Below, one piece after another: positions 49,332-57,391 of a stretch of DNA of 64,000 nt (position 1 is the stretch's first letter; every line of letters starts with the position of its first letter). Position numbers and translations under genes: made by a program. The notes below the pieces were generated by a model. The model was not told where the DNA came from. It did not search any database and saw nothing but the letters and a program-made list of their open reading frames with translations. This stretch comes from Actinokineospora spheciospongiae (GTDB lineage: Bacteria; Actinomycetota; Actinomycetes; Mycobacteriales; Pseudonocardiaceae), in contig NZ_AYXG01000241.1 in the NCBI RefSeq assembly GCF_000564855.1, positions 98,028 to 162,027 on the forward strand. Reading direction: 5' to 3'.

Positions 49332-51142
49332 AGCGGGATCTCCCTGAGGTAGCCGGCGTTGATCAGGTCGACCACGGAGTGCGGCAGGACGTACTGGGTG
49401 CCGCCACCGGGCTGCCCCATGGCCGGGGCGATCGGACCCTCCCACACCGGCAGCGGCCGGACCACCTCGTACTGGTGGTAGCCGTTGTTCAGGTTGTCCG
49501 GCGGCAGGCCGCGCTGCGGGTAGGGCGTGTCCGCGGGCGAGACGAAGTCACCGCGGGCGGAGCCGAAGCGGTCGATCGTCTGGCCGGGTTGCAGCACCCC
49601 GGGGGTGCGCGCCTCCGGGGAGTCGAAGCCCTGCGGGTGCGCGTCGCCGTCCGGCCACTCCAGCAGCCGGTTGCCGTAGCGGCCGGTGTCACCGCTGGGC
49701 CAGTACTCCTGGTTCCAGCCCGCTTCGCCGAGCCCGGCGTGCGGGTCGTAGTCCGGTGGCATGAGGTCGCGGACGGCGGGGTGGTCGGCGGGCACGCCGT
49801 TGGTGTTGATGATGGCGTCTCGATTCGGGTTCGCCCGCGCCTGGGCGATCAGGTCGTCGTCGAGCAGGTTGGCGTTCGGGTGCTGCAACTGGTTGGTCGG
49901 GATGGTCCTGCCCGACGCGTCGTAGTCGCGGGTGTTCACCGGGTGCGTCGGGGTCGACGGGTCCACCGGGGTGGTGGGCGGCGCGCTGCTCGGTGTCGTG
50001 GTCGAGCCCGCGGGCGGGTCGACGCGCGTCGATGTCGGCGTGCTGGTGGGTGGGGCGCTGCTCGGGGTGGTGGTCGAGCCCGCGGGCGGGTCGACGCGGG
50101 TGGGAGTCGGTGTGCTGGTGGGCGCGCTGCTCGGCGTGGTCGTGCTGCCCGGGGAACCGGTGGGCGCGTCGACGCCGCTGGGCGTGGTGGTGGGGGCGCT
50201 GGTGGGCGTGGTCGGCGCGCCGGTCGACCCGGGGGGCGCGTCGACGCCGCTCGGCGTGGTGGTCGGCGCGCCCGGGGCGGTGGGTGCCGCCGGGGTGCCG
50301 CTGGTGGGGGCGTCCACGGGCGGCGGGGTGGAGCGCACCGGGCTGGGCGCGTCGGGGGTGCCCGCGCCGGTCGGGCTGGTCCGCAGGCCGCGCAGGCCGG
50401 ACTTGATGGCCTCCCAGATCTCGCCCAGCTTGGCCATGATCGGCCGCAGCTTCTCCACCGACCGGGTCAGCTTGGTGATCACGTCGGTGATCCGGCCGAC
50501 CCACTTGGCGATCAGCGCCGCCGCCGACGCCACGACGTGCGGGGTGGCCAGGCCCAGCGTCAGGCCCGCCTCGGCCAGCCACTGCGGGATGCGCACCAGC
50601 AGCGTGGAGACGCACTCGGCCACCAGGTCGCGCACGATCCCGCGGACCGTGCCCACCAGCACCCCGACGACCTCGACGACGGTGCCGATGGTGCCCGCGC
50701 CGGACGCGGCGGCGGTGATGTGCTCGTTCTGCCCGGCGGTGTTGCGCCGGTAGGCGTCCGCGGCGGGCCCGGCCCAGCCCGCGGTGCCGTTGTCCACCTC
50801 GGTCTTGAACTCCGCGGCGACCGCGGCGACCGCCTCCGACACGTTCTTCCAGGTCGCCGCGTACGCCGCGATCTGGTCCGCGTCGCCTGCGAGCCAGTTC
50901 AGCGCGTCGCGCAGCGGCTTGATGTGCTCGATCAGCCAGGACACCGCGTACTGCCCGAGCGTGCCCACCGGGTCCAGCGCCAGCGACAGGATCTCCAGCC
51001 CGCCGCCCACCACCCCGAGCCCGCCCTCGACCCAGGACCCGTTGTTGACGCCGTTGTAGACGTCGACGGCGGACTCCACCACGCCGATCCCGGTGTAGGA
51101 CTGCGTGGAGTCCTGCCGCTCCGCGACCAGCGGGTTCGTCAC
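49328..51142 (-). CDS. Type VII secreted effector with C-terminal TNT NAD-glycohydrolase domain
   Basis: The 604-residue protein has an N-terminal secretion chassis (about 1-250) with a long helical region and a WxG-type GWAGPAADAYR turn, a Pro/Thr/Ser-rich repetitive linker (about 260-405), a YDASGRTI-type pretoxin segment, and a C-terminal TNT domain (about 495-604): DRFGSARGDFVSPADTPYPQRGLPPDNL, NGYHQYEVVRPLPVW, and APAMGQPGGGTQYVLP. TNT domains destroy NAD in target cells; the Arg of DRFG and the Gln of GGTQY are conserved positions. GTG at 51142 overlaps the EspC-like stop, and its own stop overlaps the immunity gene. Similar to CpnT in design. Confidence 0.88.
   Translation of the reverse strand: MTNPLVAERQDSTQSYTGIGVVESAVDVYNGVNNGSWVEGGLGVVGGGLEILSLALDPVGTLGQYAVSWLIEHIKPLRDALNWLAGDADQIAAYAATWKNVSEAVAAVAAEFKTEVDNGTAGWAGPAADAYRRNTAGQNEHITAAASGAGTIGTVVEVVGVLVGTVRGIVRDLVAECVSTLLVRIPQWLAEAGLTLGLATPHVVASAAALIAKWVGRITDVITKLTRSVEKLRPIMAKLGEIWEAIKSGLRGLRTSPTGAGTPDAPSPVRSTPPPVDAPTSGTPAAPTAPGAPTTTPSGVDAPPGSTGAPTTPTSAPTTTPSGVDAPTGSPGSTTTPSSAPTSTPTPTRVDPPAGSTTTPSSAPPTSTPTSTRVDPPAGSTTTPSSAPPTTPVDPSTPTHPVNTRDYDASGRTIPTNQLQHPNANLLDDDLIAQARANPNRDAIINTNGVPADHPAVRDLMPPDYDPHAGLGEAGWNQEYWPSGDTGRYGNRLLEWPDGDAHPQGFDSPEARTPGVLQPGQTIDRFGSARGDFVSPADTPYPQRGLPPDNLNNGYHQYEVVRPLPVWEGPIAPAMGQPGGGTQYVLPHSVVDLINAGYLREIPL
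49983..50230. repeat. Imperfect 69-72 base tandem repeats encoding the toxin linker
   Basis: A unit opening GCGCTGCTCGG recurs at 49983, 50055 and 50124, with further degenerate copies to about 50230. On the minus strand it encodes TRVDPPAGSTTTPSSAPPTS-type repeats. Repeat number probably varies between strains, changing the linker between the secretion chassis and the toxin. Confidence 0.75.
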
Positions 51143-51447
51143 CGCGCACCCCCGGCGAACGGCGAGGTGTTGGCCTGCTCGGTGTTCGCGTACGAGCCCG
51201 CGGTGTCGCGCACGCCCTGCGCGGTCGCGTCCATGGTCTGCGCCGACTCGCCGATCGACTCGACCGCGGGCGTGCTCACCGACTGCACGATCGGGACGAA
51301 GAACTGGCAGATCTGCCCGTAGGCCTGCGACCCCAGGTTCACCTGGTCGGCCGCCTGGAGGGCTTGGTCGAGCTTGTCGTGCAGGGCGGCGAGCTTCGCG
51401 GCGTGCGCGCCCAACTCGTCGACGAGGACACCGTAGCCGTCGGGCAC
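51139..51447 (-). CDS. EspC-like (DUF2580/WXG100-type) type VII partner protein
   Basis: The 102-residue helical-hairpin protein begins MPDGYGVLVDELGAHAAKLAALHDKL, with a central AYGQICQFFVPIVQ and a C-terminal helix ending NTSPFAGGAR. This is the EspC-like small ESX-associated family, where the N-terminal helix pairs with a larger effector. It is encoded directly before the TNT effector with a GTGA overlap, so it is the likely secretion partner. A homologous gene (53645-53995) precedes the other effector chassis in the same operon. Confidence 0.85.
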   Translation of the reverse strand: MPDGYGVLVDELGAHAAKLAALHDKLDQALQAADQVNLGSQAYGQICQFFVPIVQSVSTPAVESIGESAQTMDATAQGVRDTAGSYANTEQANTSPFAGGAR

Positions 51448-51462
51448 CGGGGGCTCCTTCGA

Positions 51463-51621
51463 TCAGGGGGTCAACTCAGGGTGGAACCGCCGCCCCACGG
51501 GTTGTCGTCGTCCTCGGGATCGGGGCTCGTCGAGCCAGCCGAGGGGCAGCTCCCCGACGTGGCCCCCGCTGTGACGCACGTCCCCCGGCTCCGGTTCCCC
51601 ACCGGGGAACGGCGGGCTCAC
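51463..51621 (-). CDS. Doubtful small ORF in the effector operon
   Basis: GTG at 51621 opens 52 codons (VSPPFPGGEPEPGDVRHSGG...ELPLGWLDEP...). A second phase in the same stretch ends at 51471 with SPDPEDDDNPWGGGSTLS, which looks more protein-like. The good halves of the two phases would join if one frameshift were present, so this may be a broken small gene. It fills the space between the ADP-ribosylglycohydrolase and EspC-like genes. Function unknown. Confidence 0.3.
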   Translation of the reverse strand: MSPPFPGGEPEPGDVRHSGGHVGELPLGWLDEPRSRGRRQPVGRRFHPELTP

Positions 51622-51655
51622 CGCGTGCCTCCCGGAGTCGCCACCGGGAACGACC

Positions 51656-52774
51656 TCACCAGGCCGGGTACCGCTGCTGCCAGTCCGCCACGTCCAGCGA
51701 GTTGGTCTGGCTGAACTCCACCAGCGAGTCGCGGCCGATCCGCTCGATCACCTCGCGCAGCTCCAGGTCCGCCAGCCAGTGCTCGGGGATCGCCCCCACC
51801 CCGTGCACGGCGCCGAGCAGGTTGCCGCAGATGGCGCCGGTGGAGTCGCTGTCCCCGGAGTGGTTGACCGCCAGCAGCAGCCCGTCGGCCAGGTCGGTGG
51901 CGGTCAGCGCGGCGCACACGCCGATCGCCAACGCCTCCTCCCCGACCCAGCCGCCGCCCAGCTCCGCGGCGATCGCCTCCGGCGTCGGCCGCCCGACCTC
52001 GGCCAGCTTCACCGCCTTGTCCAGCGCCTCCACCGTCTCCGCCGAGTCGTCCCAGGTCACCAGCTCCGTGCGCACCTCGACCAGCGCCGAGGGCAGGTCC
52101 GCGCCGTCGAGCAGCCGGTGCACCAGGAACGCCAGCGCACCCGCGGTCAGGTAGCCGCTGGGGTGCCCGTGGGTCAGCGCCCCGGCCTGCGCGGCCACCA
52201 CGAACGCGTCCAGCGGGTCCTCCGACCACAGCGCGCACGGCGCCGCCCGCATCACCGCCCCGCAGCCCTTCGAGTCGTTGAGCCGCTCGGACAGCGTCCC
52301 CCGGTCCCGGCCGTCGGCGAAGCCCTTCAACGCGGTCAGCACCGTCGACCCGGGGGCGCGGCGGTGGAACAGGCCCGGCTCGCGGACCAACCAGCCGTCC
52401 GGCTCCGCCTCCATCGCGTACGACCCGCCCGCCCTGTGCCACGGGACGCCCTGCGTGTGGTACCAGCGCTGGTAGGCGTGCTGCACCACGGACGCGGGCT
52501 GCTGCTCGAAGTACCCCAGCCGCCGCCCCACGTGGCCGCGGACCATGGCCTCCAGGGTGAACAGCGTCATCTGGGTGTCGTCGGTGATCCTCCCCGGCCC
52601 GCCGTAGGCGTCGGCGTAGCCGGTGGCCCCGCGCGGGCCGAACCGCTCGCGGATCGTGTCGATGTGCAGGAACTCCACCGGCCCGCCCAGCGCGTCGCCC
52701 ACGGCCCCCGCCAGCAGGGAGCCCAGCCACCTGTCCGCCGGGATCACACGTTCGTAAGGAAGGTCGCCGTCCAC
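51656..52774 (-). CDS. ADP-ribosylglycohydrolase family protein
   Basis: The 372-residue all-helical enzyme has the DraG/ARH metal motifs: GSLLAGAVGDALGGPVEF near the start, TDDTQMTL (the TxDDT-type di-metal ligands, about residues 65-72), GSKGCG-like DSKGCGAVMRAAP, TATDLADGLLLAVNHSGDSDSTGAICGNLLG (the DSD metal site) and a C-terminal helix. It removes ADP-ribose from proteins or nucleic acids. It lies inside the type VII effector operon directly after a chassis that lacks a toxin domain. It could be an immunity enzyme against an ADP-ribosyltransferase toxin. GTG at 52774; no clear Shine-Dalgarno sequence. Confidence 0.9.
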   Translation of the reverse strand: MDGDLPYERVIPADRWLGSLLAGAVGDALGGPVEFLHIDTIRERFGPRGATGYADAYGGPGRITDDTQMTLFTLEAMVRGHVGRRLGYFEQQPASVVQHAYQRWYHTQGVPWHRAGGSYAMEAEPDGWLVREPGLFHRRAPGSTVLTALKGFADGRDRGTLSERLNDSKGCGAVMRAAPCALWSEDPLDAFVVAAQAGALTHGHPSGYLTAGALAFLVHRLLDGADLPSALVEVRTELVTWDDSAETVEALDKAVKLAEVGRPTPEAIAAELGGGWVGEEALAIGVCAALTATDLADGLLLAVNHSGDSDSTGAICGNLLGAVHGVGAIPEHWLADLELREVIERIGRDSLVEFSQTNSLDVADWQQRYPAW

Positions 52775-52796
52775 GACCGGCAGGGTAGTAGTTCGG

Positions 52797-53645
52797 TCAA
52801 CGCCCCTGCTCGAGGGCGTTGAGCTGACGCAGCAACCCGTCGAGGAGGTCGCGCAGGGCGACCAGGGCGGTGATCGCGGCGCCGAGCACCGTGTCCAGCT
52901 TGGCGATGGTCCTGGCCACCGTCGACACCACCTGGGCGATCTTCGAGGTGGCCTGCGCCACCACCAGCGGCGTGGCCGTGCCCAGCGAGGCGGCGATCTC
53001 GATCGCCCAGCTCACCAGCGACCCGGCGATCGCCGACAGCACGTCGCGGACCGCCGTGCGCACCCCGTTGACCACCTCGGCCATGCCCTGGGTCAGCGTC
53101 GCGATCCCGTGCGCCGCGCCCGCCACCCCGCCGCACACCCCGGCCGTCTCGGCGGCCTTGTCGCGGTACGCGGAGGCGGCCTGCCCCGTCCAGCCGGGCG
53201 CCTCGCCCGCCGCCGCGTCCCGGTAGTCCTGGGCCACGGACAGCATCTGCTGCTCGACGTTCGTCCAGGACTGGGCGTACCCCTTGACCATGTCCGGGTT
53301 GCCCGACAGTGCGTGCAGCGCGGCCCGCGCGGGCTCGATGTGCTCCAACATCCAGGAGAACAGTTGCCCCGCCACGTAGGCGATCGGGTCGAGCGCGGCA
53401 CCGGCCACGTCCAGGGCGCCCGCGGCGAGACCGCTCAGCGCCAGCTTCCAGTCGCCCTTGTCGATGCCCTCGGCGATGGCCCACCCGGCCTCGAAGGCGG
53501 TGATGCCCGCCATGAACCCCGGCCCGCCGTCGGCGCTGGGCAGGCCGACGTTCTCCACGGGGTTCCAGTCCTGCAGGTAGTTCTCGCGCAGGTCCGACCG
53601 CTGGTCGATCAGCGGGTTGTCGGACCTGTTGTCGACGTCGACCAT
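52797..53645 (-). CDS. Type VII secretion chassis protein without a toxin domain
   Basis: The 282-residue protein matches the N-terminal half of the TNT effector in layout: DNPLIDQRSDLRENYLQDW, a Gly/Ala-rich helix (about 45-90), QLFSWMLEHIEPARAALHAL, and the WxG turn GWTGQAASAYRDKAAE, then hydrophobic helices to about 235 and a coiled end (DLLDGLLRQLNALEQG). It stops where the effector linker would start, so the C-terminal toxin is missing. It overlaps the EspC-like gene (TGATG) and precedes the ADP-ribosylglycohydrolase by 22 bases. It may be a remnant, a helper, or a platform for a toxin encoded elsewhere. Confidence 0.75.
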   Translation of the reverse strand: MVDVDNRSDNPLIDQRSDLRENYLQDWNPVENVGLPSADGGPGFMAGITAFEAGWAIAEGIDKGDWKLALSGLAAGALDVAGAALDPIAYVAGQLFSWMLEHIEPARAALHALSGNPDMVKGYAQSWTNVEQQMLSVAQDYRDAAAGEAPGWTGQAASAYRDKAAETAGVCGGVAGAAHGIATLTQGMAEVVNGVRTAVRDVLSAIAGSLVSWAIEIAASLGTATPLVVAQATSKIAQVVSTVARTIAKLDTVLGAAITALVALRDLLDGLLRQLNALEQGR

Positions 53646-53995
53646 CAGTTGCCCCCCACGCTCGGGATCATGCCCGCGGCGGCGTCGAGCTGGGCGACCA
53701 GCGCGTCCAGCACGGCGGTGACCTTCTCGTCCACCGCCTGGTACTCGGCGGCGGCCTGCTCCAGCGACTCGGTGAGCCCGTGCAGGGCGGCGGCGGCCTT
53801 GGTGATCGCGTCGGTGCCGCGCTGCTGCGGCTCCACGAGCATCTGCCCGAACGGCTGGCAGAACAGCCCGTAGGCGTCGTCGAGGCTGCTCAGGTGCGCG
53901 CCCGCCTCGGCGGCCACGTCGGCCCTGGCCGCCTGGGCCTCGGCGGTGGCGGCGTGCGCGAGCACCTCGCCGATCGTCACGGTGAAGCCGTCCAT
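53645..53995 (-). CDS. EspC-like type VII partner protein, second copy
   Basis: ATG at 53995 gives 116 residues: MDGFTVTIGEVLAHAATAEA followed by SSLDDAYGLFCQPFGQMLVEP and a long C-terminal helix ending AGMIPSVGGN. It has the same helix-YGxxCQxF-helix layout as the protein at 51139-51447 and so pairs with the toxin-less chassis encoded next. The ATG shares a base with the YbaB-like stop, and the stop overlaps the chassis ATG (TGATG). Confidence 0.8.
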   Translation of the reverse strand: MDGFTVTIGEVLAHAATAEAQAARADVAAEAGAHLSSLDDAYGLFCQPFGQMLVEPQQRGTDAITKAAAALHGLTESLEQAAAEYQAVDEKVTAVLDALVAQLDAAAGMIPSVGGN

Positions 53996-54429
53996 CAGTC
54001 GTCCCACTCCTGCTCGGCCAGGGTGTTGTCCCGGCGCGGTCGCTTGGCGAACTCGTTCTCCGGCGGGTCCGGGAACCGCTCCCGGTACTGCGCCAGGATC
54101 GCCTCCCCCGGCCCGTCCTCGCCGACGGTCTCCCTGGTCACCTCCTCGACCCGGGCGCGCAGCTTCGCCTGCGCCGCGGCCAGGCACGCCATCAGCGCGG
54201 CGGACAGCTTCGCCGGGTCGGCGCCGCGACCGCGGTCGGTCACCGTCAGCTCGGTGGGCAGGCCGTTGCCGTCCACGCTCACCCGCACGGTCCCGTCGGC
54301 CGAGGTCTCGGTCTCCGACAGACCGCTCATCCGCCGGTGCAGTTCGGTGTAGCGGGTGGACCGCTGCCGCAACTGCTCCGCCCACTTCTCCATCTCTTGT
54401 GCCGCTTTGCCCGGCTGTGCGCTGACCAT
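53995..54429 (-). CDS. YbaB/EbfC-family protein in the type VII operon
   Basis: ATG at 54429 gives 144 residues: a coiled-coil start (AAQEMEKWAEQLRQRSTRYTELHRRMSGLSETETSADGTVRVSVDGNG) and a beta-strand middle (LPTELTVTD), then helix AKLSAALMACLAAAQAKLRARVEEVTRE and a charged tail. This is the YbaB/EbfC pattern common in Pseudonocardiaceae type VII effector operons, where it is not necessarily a nucleoid protein. The role in the operon is unknown. Confidence 0.78.
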   Translation of the reverse strand: MVSAQPGKAAQEMEKWAEQLRQRSTRYTELHRRMSGLSETETSADGTVRVSVDGNGLPTELTVTDRGRGADPAKLSAALMACLAAAQAKLRARVEEVTRETVGEDGPGEAILAQYRERFPDPPENEFAKRPRRDNTLAEQEWDD

Positions 54430-54455
54430 GTCAGCCTTGCTACCAGATGTCGCTT

Positions 54456-55319
54456 TCAGGCACGCGCTCTTCGGACTCTTCTGTCGACGATCCCGGCGAC
54501 CTGCCGCGCGTCGTCGCTCGGGATGAGCACCGCACCCCGCGCGGTCCGCACCACCACGACCGGCCCCGGCCTGGCCAGCAGCGGCGTCCCGTCGGCCAGC
54601 GACAACCACGGCCGGAGCTGGGCGAGCAGTTCCACGTGGACACCCAGCACCCCGCCCCACGGCACGGCGACCTCGGCGGGCGACCCCGCGCTGTTGGGGA
54701 CGTGCCTGCGGGCGTGCAGCACCAGGTGCGTGCGCCCGACCGTCGCCCCGGCGGTGATCAGGTCGGCGTGCTCGACGGCGATCCGCACCCCCACCCGCAC
54801 CTCCAGGTCGGTCGACCCCAACTCCGCCACCAACGGCAGCATCAACTCCCGGTAGGCGCCGCGCCCCAGCAGGAACCCGGTCGGCAGCGCCACCCAGGCC
54901 ACCAGGAAGAACGGCAGCGCCGCCACCCCGCCCGCGACCCCGTACGCCGGGAACGCCCCCAGGACGAGCGACCCCGCCGCCCCCAACCAGGCGACCTTCG
55001 CCCACGACGGCGGATCGACCCGAACCGCCAGCGGCACGACCGCGGGCACCAGCGCCCCGACGACGGGCAGCACCGACCACCACCCCACCGGCCGGTCCCC
55101 GACCAGCGCCATCGCCACGCAGGCCAGCACCACCGCGCCCGGCACCCACCCGAACGCCGCCGCGAGCAGCGCCCGACTCCGCCGCCACCGCACCGCCAGC
55201 CCCGGCTCCACACCGCGTGCGGGCAGCGACCTCACCGGACCGCTCCCGCCGACAGCGACCTCCACCGGGACGCCCGCGCGAACAGCGCGGGCACACCGCA
55301 CGCCTGCGGCGGCCTCCAC
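54456..55319 (-). CDS. Hypothetical membrane protein of the type VII operon
   Basis: The 287-residue protein has four hydrophobic segments (about 48-70, 82-98, 106-130 and 133-152) and a soluble C-terminal part with TDLEVRVGVRIAVEHADLI, HLVLHARRHVPNSAGSPAEVAVPWGG and VVRTARGAVLIPSDDARQVAGIV. The start is uncertain: an alternative GTG at 55211 (VEPGLAVRWRRSRALL) would remove an N-terminal part encoded by a repeat. It probably serves the secretion or effector function, but no family was recognised. Confidence 0.6.
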   Translation of the reverse strand: MEAAAGVRCARAVRAGVPVEVAVGGSGPVRSLPARGVEPGLAVRWRRSRALLAAAFGWVPGAVVLACVAMALVGDRPVGWWSVLPVVGALVPAVVPLAVRVDPPSWAKVAWLGAAGSLVLGAFPAYGVAGGVAALPFFLVAWVALPTGFLLGRGAYRELMLPLVAELGSTDLEVRVGVRIAVEHADLITAGATVGRTHLVLHARRHVPNSAGSPAEVAVPWGGVLGVHVELLAQLRPWLSLADGTPLLARPGPVVVVRTARGAVLIPSDDARQVAGIVDRRVRRARA

Positions 55320-55373
55320 CAGACCGCCCCCGCGGGCAGCACCGGCACACCGCGCGCGGGCAGCGGCCTCACC
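55209..55373. repeat. 28-base direct repeats near the EspG/membrane protein junction
   Basis: A 28-base sequence beginning CACACCGCG at 55209-55236 recurs at 55346-55373 with two mismatches, 137 bases apart. The second copy covers the end of the EspG gene; the first lies in the N-terminal coding part of the membrane protein. Degenerate GCGGGCAGC units fill the space. Duplication may have altered the start of the downstream gene. Confidence 0.6.
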
Positions 55374-56136
55374 CGATCGTCGCGTGCAGCTCGGTCAGCC
55401 GCTTCCGGATGAACTGGGGCGTCCCCGGTACGGCGCTGATCGACCGCTCCCCGCGCCCGGAGGTCCGGTAGAGCGCCCACCGCCCGTCGGGGAGGTCGAT
55501 GAAGCTGAGCCAGTCCGCCGCCCGCACCCGGGTGCCCCGGTGGTCGCGCCGAGCGGTGTACAGCTTCCCGCCCCCCACCCGGGGAGCCCGCACCAACGCC
55601 TCCAACCGCCGGGCCTCCGGCGCCCGGGCGGACCGCGGCCTGCTCATCCGGAACCCACCGGCGTCGACCGCCGAGGCCCCGTCCGCGTAGTCGCCCTCCC
55701 GCACCGAGATCGCCTCCCCGCGCGCGGCGGGCACGTTCGGCAACCGGAACACGAAGGACTCCACCAACCGAGCCGGATCGATCCGCTCGAAGGCCACCTT
55801 CTCCCCGACCCGCTGCGCCAACACCCCGACCCGCCCGGCAGCGGCCACCAACACCGAGTAGGGCCCCTCGGCGTCCTGCAACCACCCGTAGTACTCGACC
55901 GCGCCCCGCTGCACCACGCCGAGCAGGTCCAGGAACTCGGGATCGATCCCCCTGGCCCCGTTCACCCCCGCCGCGTCCAACTCCCGCCGCAACTGGGCGT
56001 CGGCCTCCTGCTGGTGGCGCTGGGGGTAGTAGCGCGCCCCACCGGTGAACAGCGTGTGCGGCTCCCCCAGCCCCTGCGCCGCGCACAACCGGTGCAACGA
56101 CTCGACCGACAACTCCACCCTGTCCCGCGTGCGCAC
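55369..56136 (-). CDS. EspG-family type VII secretion chaperone
   Basis: The 255-residue protein has the EspG pattern: VELSVESLHRLCAAQGLGEPHTLF at the start, DPEFLDLLGVVQRGAVEYYGWL, GESFVFRLP-like ESFVFRLPNVPAARGEAISV, and a C-terminal beta-rich half ending AVPGTPQFIRKRLTELHATIG. EspG binds PE-PPE or PPE-like substrates in the cytoplasm and delivers them to the ESX machine. It is next to a PPE-like gene, its probable client. GTG/ATG start at 56136, three bases after the PPE-like stop. Confidence 0.87.
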   Translation of the reverse strand: MRTRDRVELSVESLHRLCAAQGLGEPHTLFTGGARYYPQRHQQEADAQLRRELDAAGVNGARGIDPEFLDLLGVVQRGAVEYYGWLQDAEGPYSVLVAAAGRVGVLAQRVGEKVAFERIDPARLVESFVFRLPNVPAARGEAISVREGDYADGASAVDAGGFRMSRPRSARAPEARRLEALVRAPRVGGGKLYTARRDHRGTRVRAADWLSFIDLPDGRWALYRTSGRGERSISAVPGTPQFIRKRLTELHATIG

Positions 56137-56139
56137 CCG

Positions 56140-57390
56140 CTACCCCCCGATCACCGGCGGCGCGGTGACCTCGTCGGTGCCGAACACGGCCTCCGGGTCG
56201 TCCTCGATCAGGAAGGAAGCGCGCTCGTGCTCCTCGTCCTCCCCGCCCTGACCACGACCGCCACCGGCACCGCCACCCGCGGGCTGCCCACCGCGCCCAC
56301 CAGCGCGTTCGTCAGCCGCCGCCCCGAACCCGCGCGACCCCGGCCCGTGCTCACCGGCGCCGGCGCCCGCGCCGGCCCCGGCCCGCGCACCCGGCCCGTG
56401 CTCAGCCGCCCCGGCACCACCGGCACCCATTCCGCCCGCACCGCCGCCGAAGCCGCCCCGGGCACCGAACCCGCCCGCGCCACCCCGGCTCCCGGCTCCG
56501 CCGCCGTAACCCTGACCGCCCACACCACCCTGACCGCCGAAGCCCCCCGAGGGGTCCCCGCCGGGCCAGTTGATCGGCCGCTGCACCCCGTGCTCCCCCG
56601 GCCGCGGCACCCCCGGCGGGTACTGCCGAGGCGGCGTCGGGACGTACTGGGCGGGCTTGGTCCCGATGTTGCCGTTCTGGTGCTCGTTCCCGTTCTGCCC
56701 CTGGTTCCCCGGCCCGGGCGGCGGCGGGTCCAGCGGGTACGTCGGAGTCGGCTGCCCCGGCTGCTGCTGCCACTGCTGCGCGGTGGTGGTGTCCCCGGAC
56801 CCGTTCACCTGCGGCGGGCTCACCGTCCGCGGCGGGCTGACCGGCGGCGGACCACCCGGCTCGTCCGGCTTGTTGACCGTGATCTCGCCACCCGGGTCGG
56901 TCAGCGTGGAGTAGTCCGTGGGCAGGTCCTGCGCGTTCGCCTGGCTGTTGGCGTCGTAGGCCCGGTAGACGTCGATGTTCTTCTGCGACTTCTGGTTGTA
57001 CTCGTTGAGCTGGTCTTCGGTGTCGGTGTCCCACGGGGTCATGTCGTCCCAGATGCCGGTGTCCGGGGGGCTGGCGTCCATCGGCTCCAGCTTGCTCGAC
57101 AGGTCGCCGAACGTCTCCGCCTGCATCCGCAGCAGCACGTGCGTGCGCTCCAGGTTCTCCATCCCCAGCAGCGTGGCGTCCGCGATCGGCTTGGCGCCGC
57201 CGTAGGCCGCCGACCCCGCCTCGCCCTCCCAGCCCGCCTGCATCTTCTCGGCGAGCCGTTTGATCAGATCGGCGCGCTCGGCTTCCCGCTTGGCCTCGGC
57301 GTCGGCGATCCGGTAGCCGTTCTGCAACGTCTCCGTGCCCGGCCCGGTGGTCATCGCGACGTAGATGTCGTGCCCGGTCATGCCAGCCAT
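56140..57390 (-). CDS. PPE-like / WXG-type type VII secreted protein with Gly-rich tail
   Basis: The 416-residue protein has an N-terminal helical domain with a WxG-type turn AGWEGEAGSAAYGG (about 51-65), then a Pro/Gln-rich linker (PQVNGSGDTTTAQQWQQQPGQP), and a long Gly/Ala-rich region (about 270-380). It ends in an acidic HERASFLIEDDPEAVFGTDEVTAPPVIGG, a conserved ending in Pseudonocardiaceae PPE-like proteins. It is encoded directly before EspG, its likely chaperone. The start could be M1 at 57390 or M4 at 57381. Confidence 0.8.
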   Translation of the reverse strand: MAGMTGHDIYVAMTTGPGTETLQNGYRIADAEAKREAERADLIKRLAEKMQAGWEGEAGSAAYGGAKPIADATLLGMENLERTHVLLRMQAETFGDLSSKLEPMDASPPDTGIWDDMTPWDTDTEDQLNEYNQKSQKNIDVYRAYDANSQANAQDLPTDYSTLTDPGGEITVNKPDEPGGPPPVSPPRTVSPPQVNGSGDTTTAQQWQQQPGQPTPTYPLDPPPPGPGNQGQNGNEHQNGNIGTKPAQYVPTPPRQYPPGVPRPGEHGVQRPINWPGGDPSGGFGGQGGVGGQGYGGGAGSRGGAGGFGARGGFGGGAGGMGAGGAGAAEHGPGARAGAGAGAGAGEHGPGSRGFGAAADERAGGRGGQPAGGGAGGGRGQGGEDEEHERASFLIEDDPEAVFGTDEVTAPPVIGG

Positions 57391-57391
57391 G

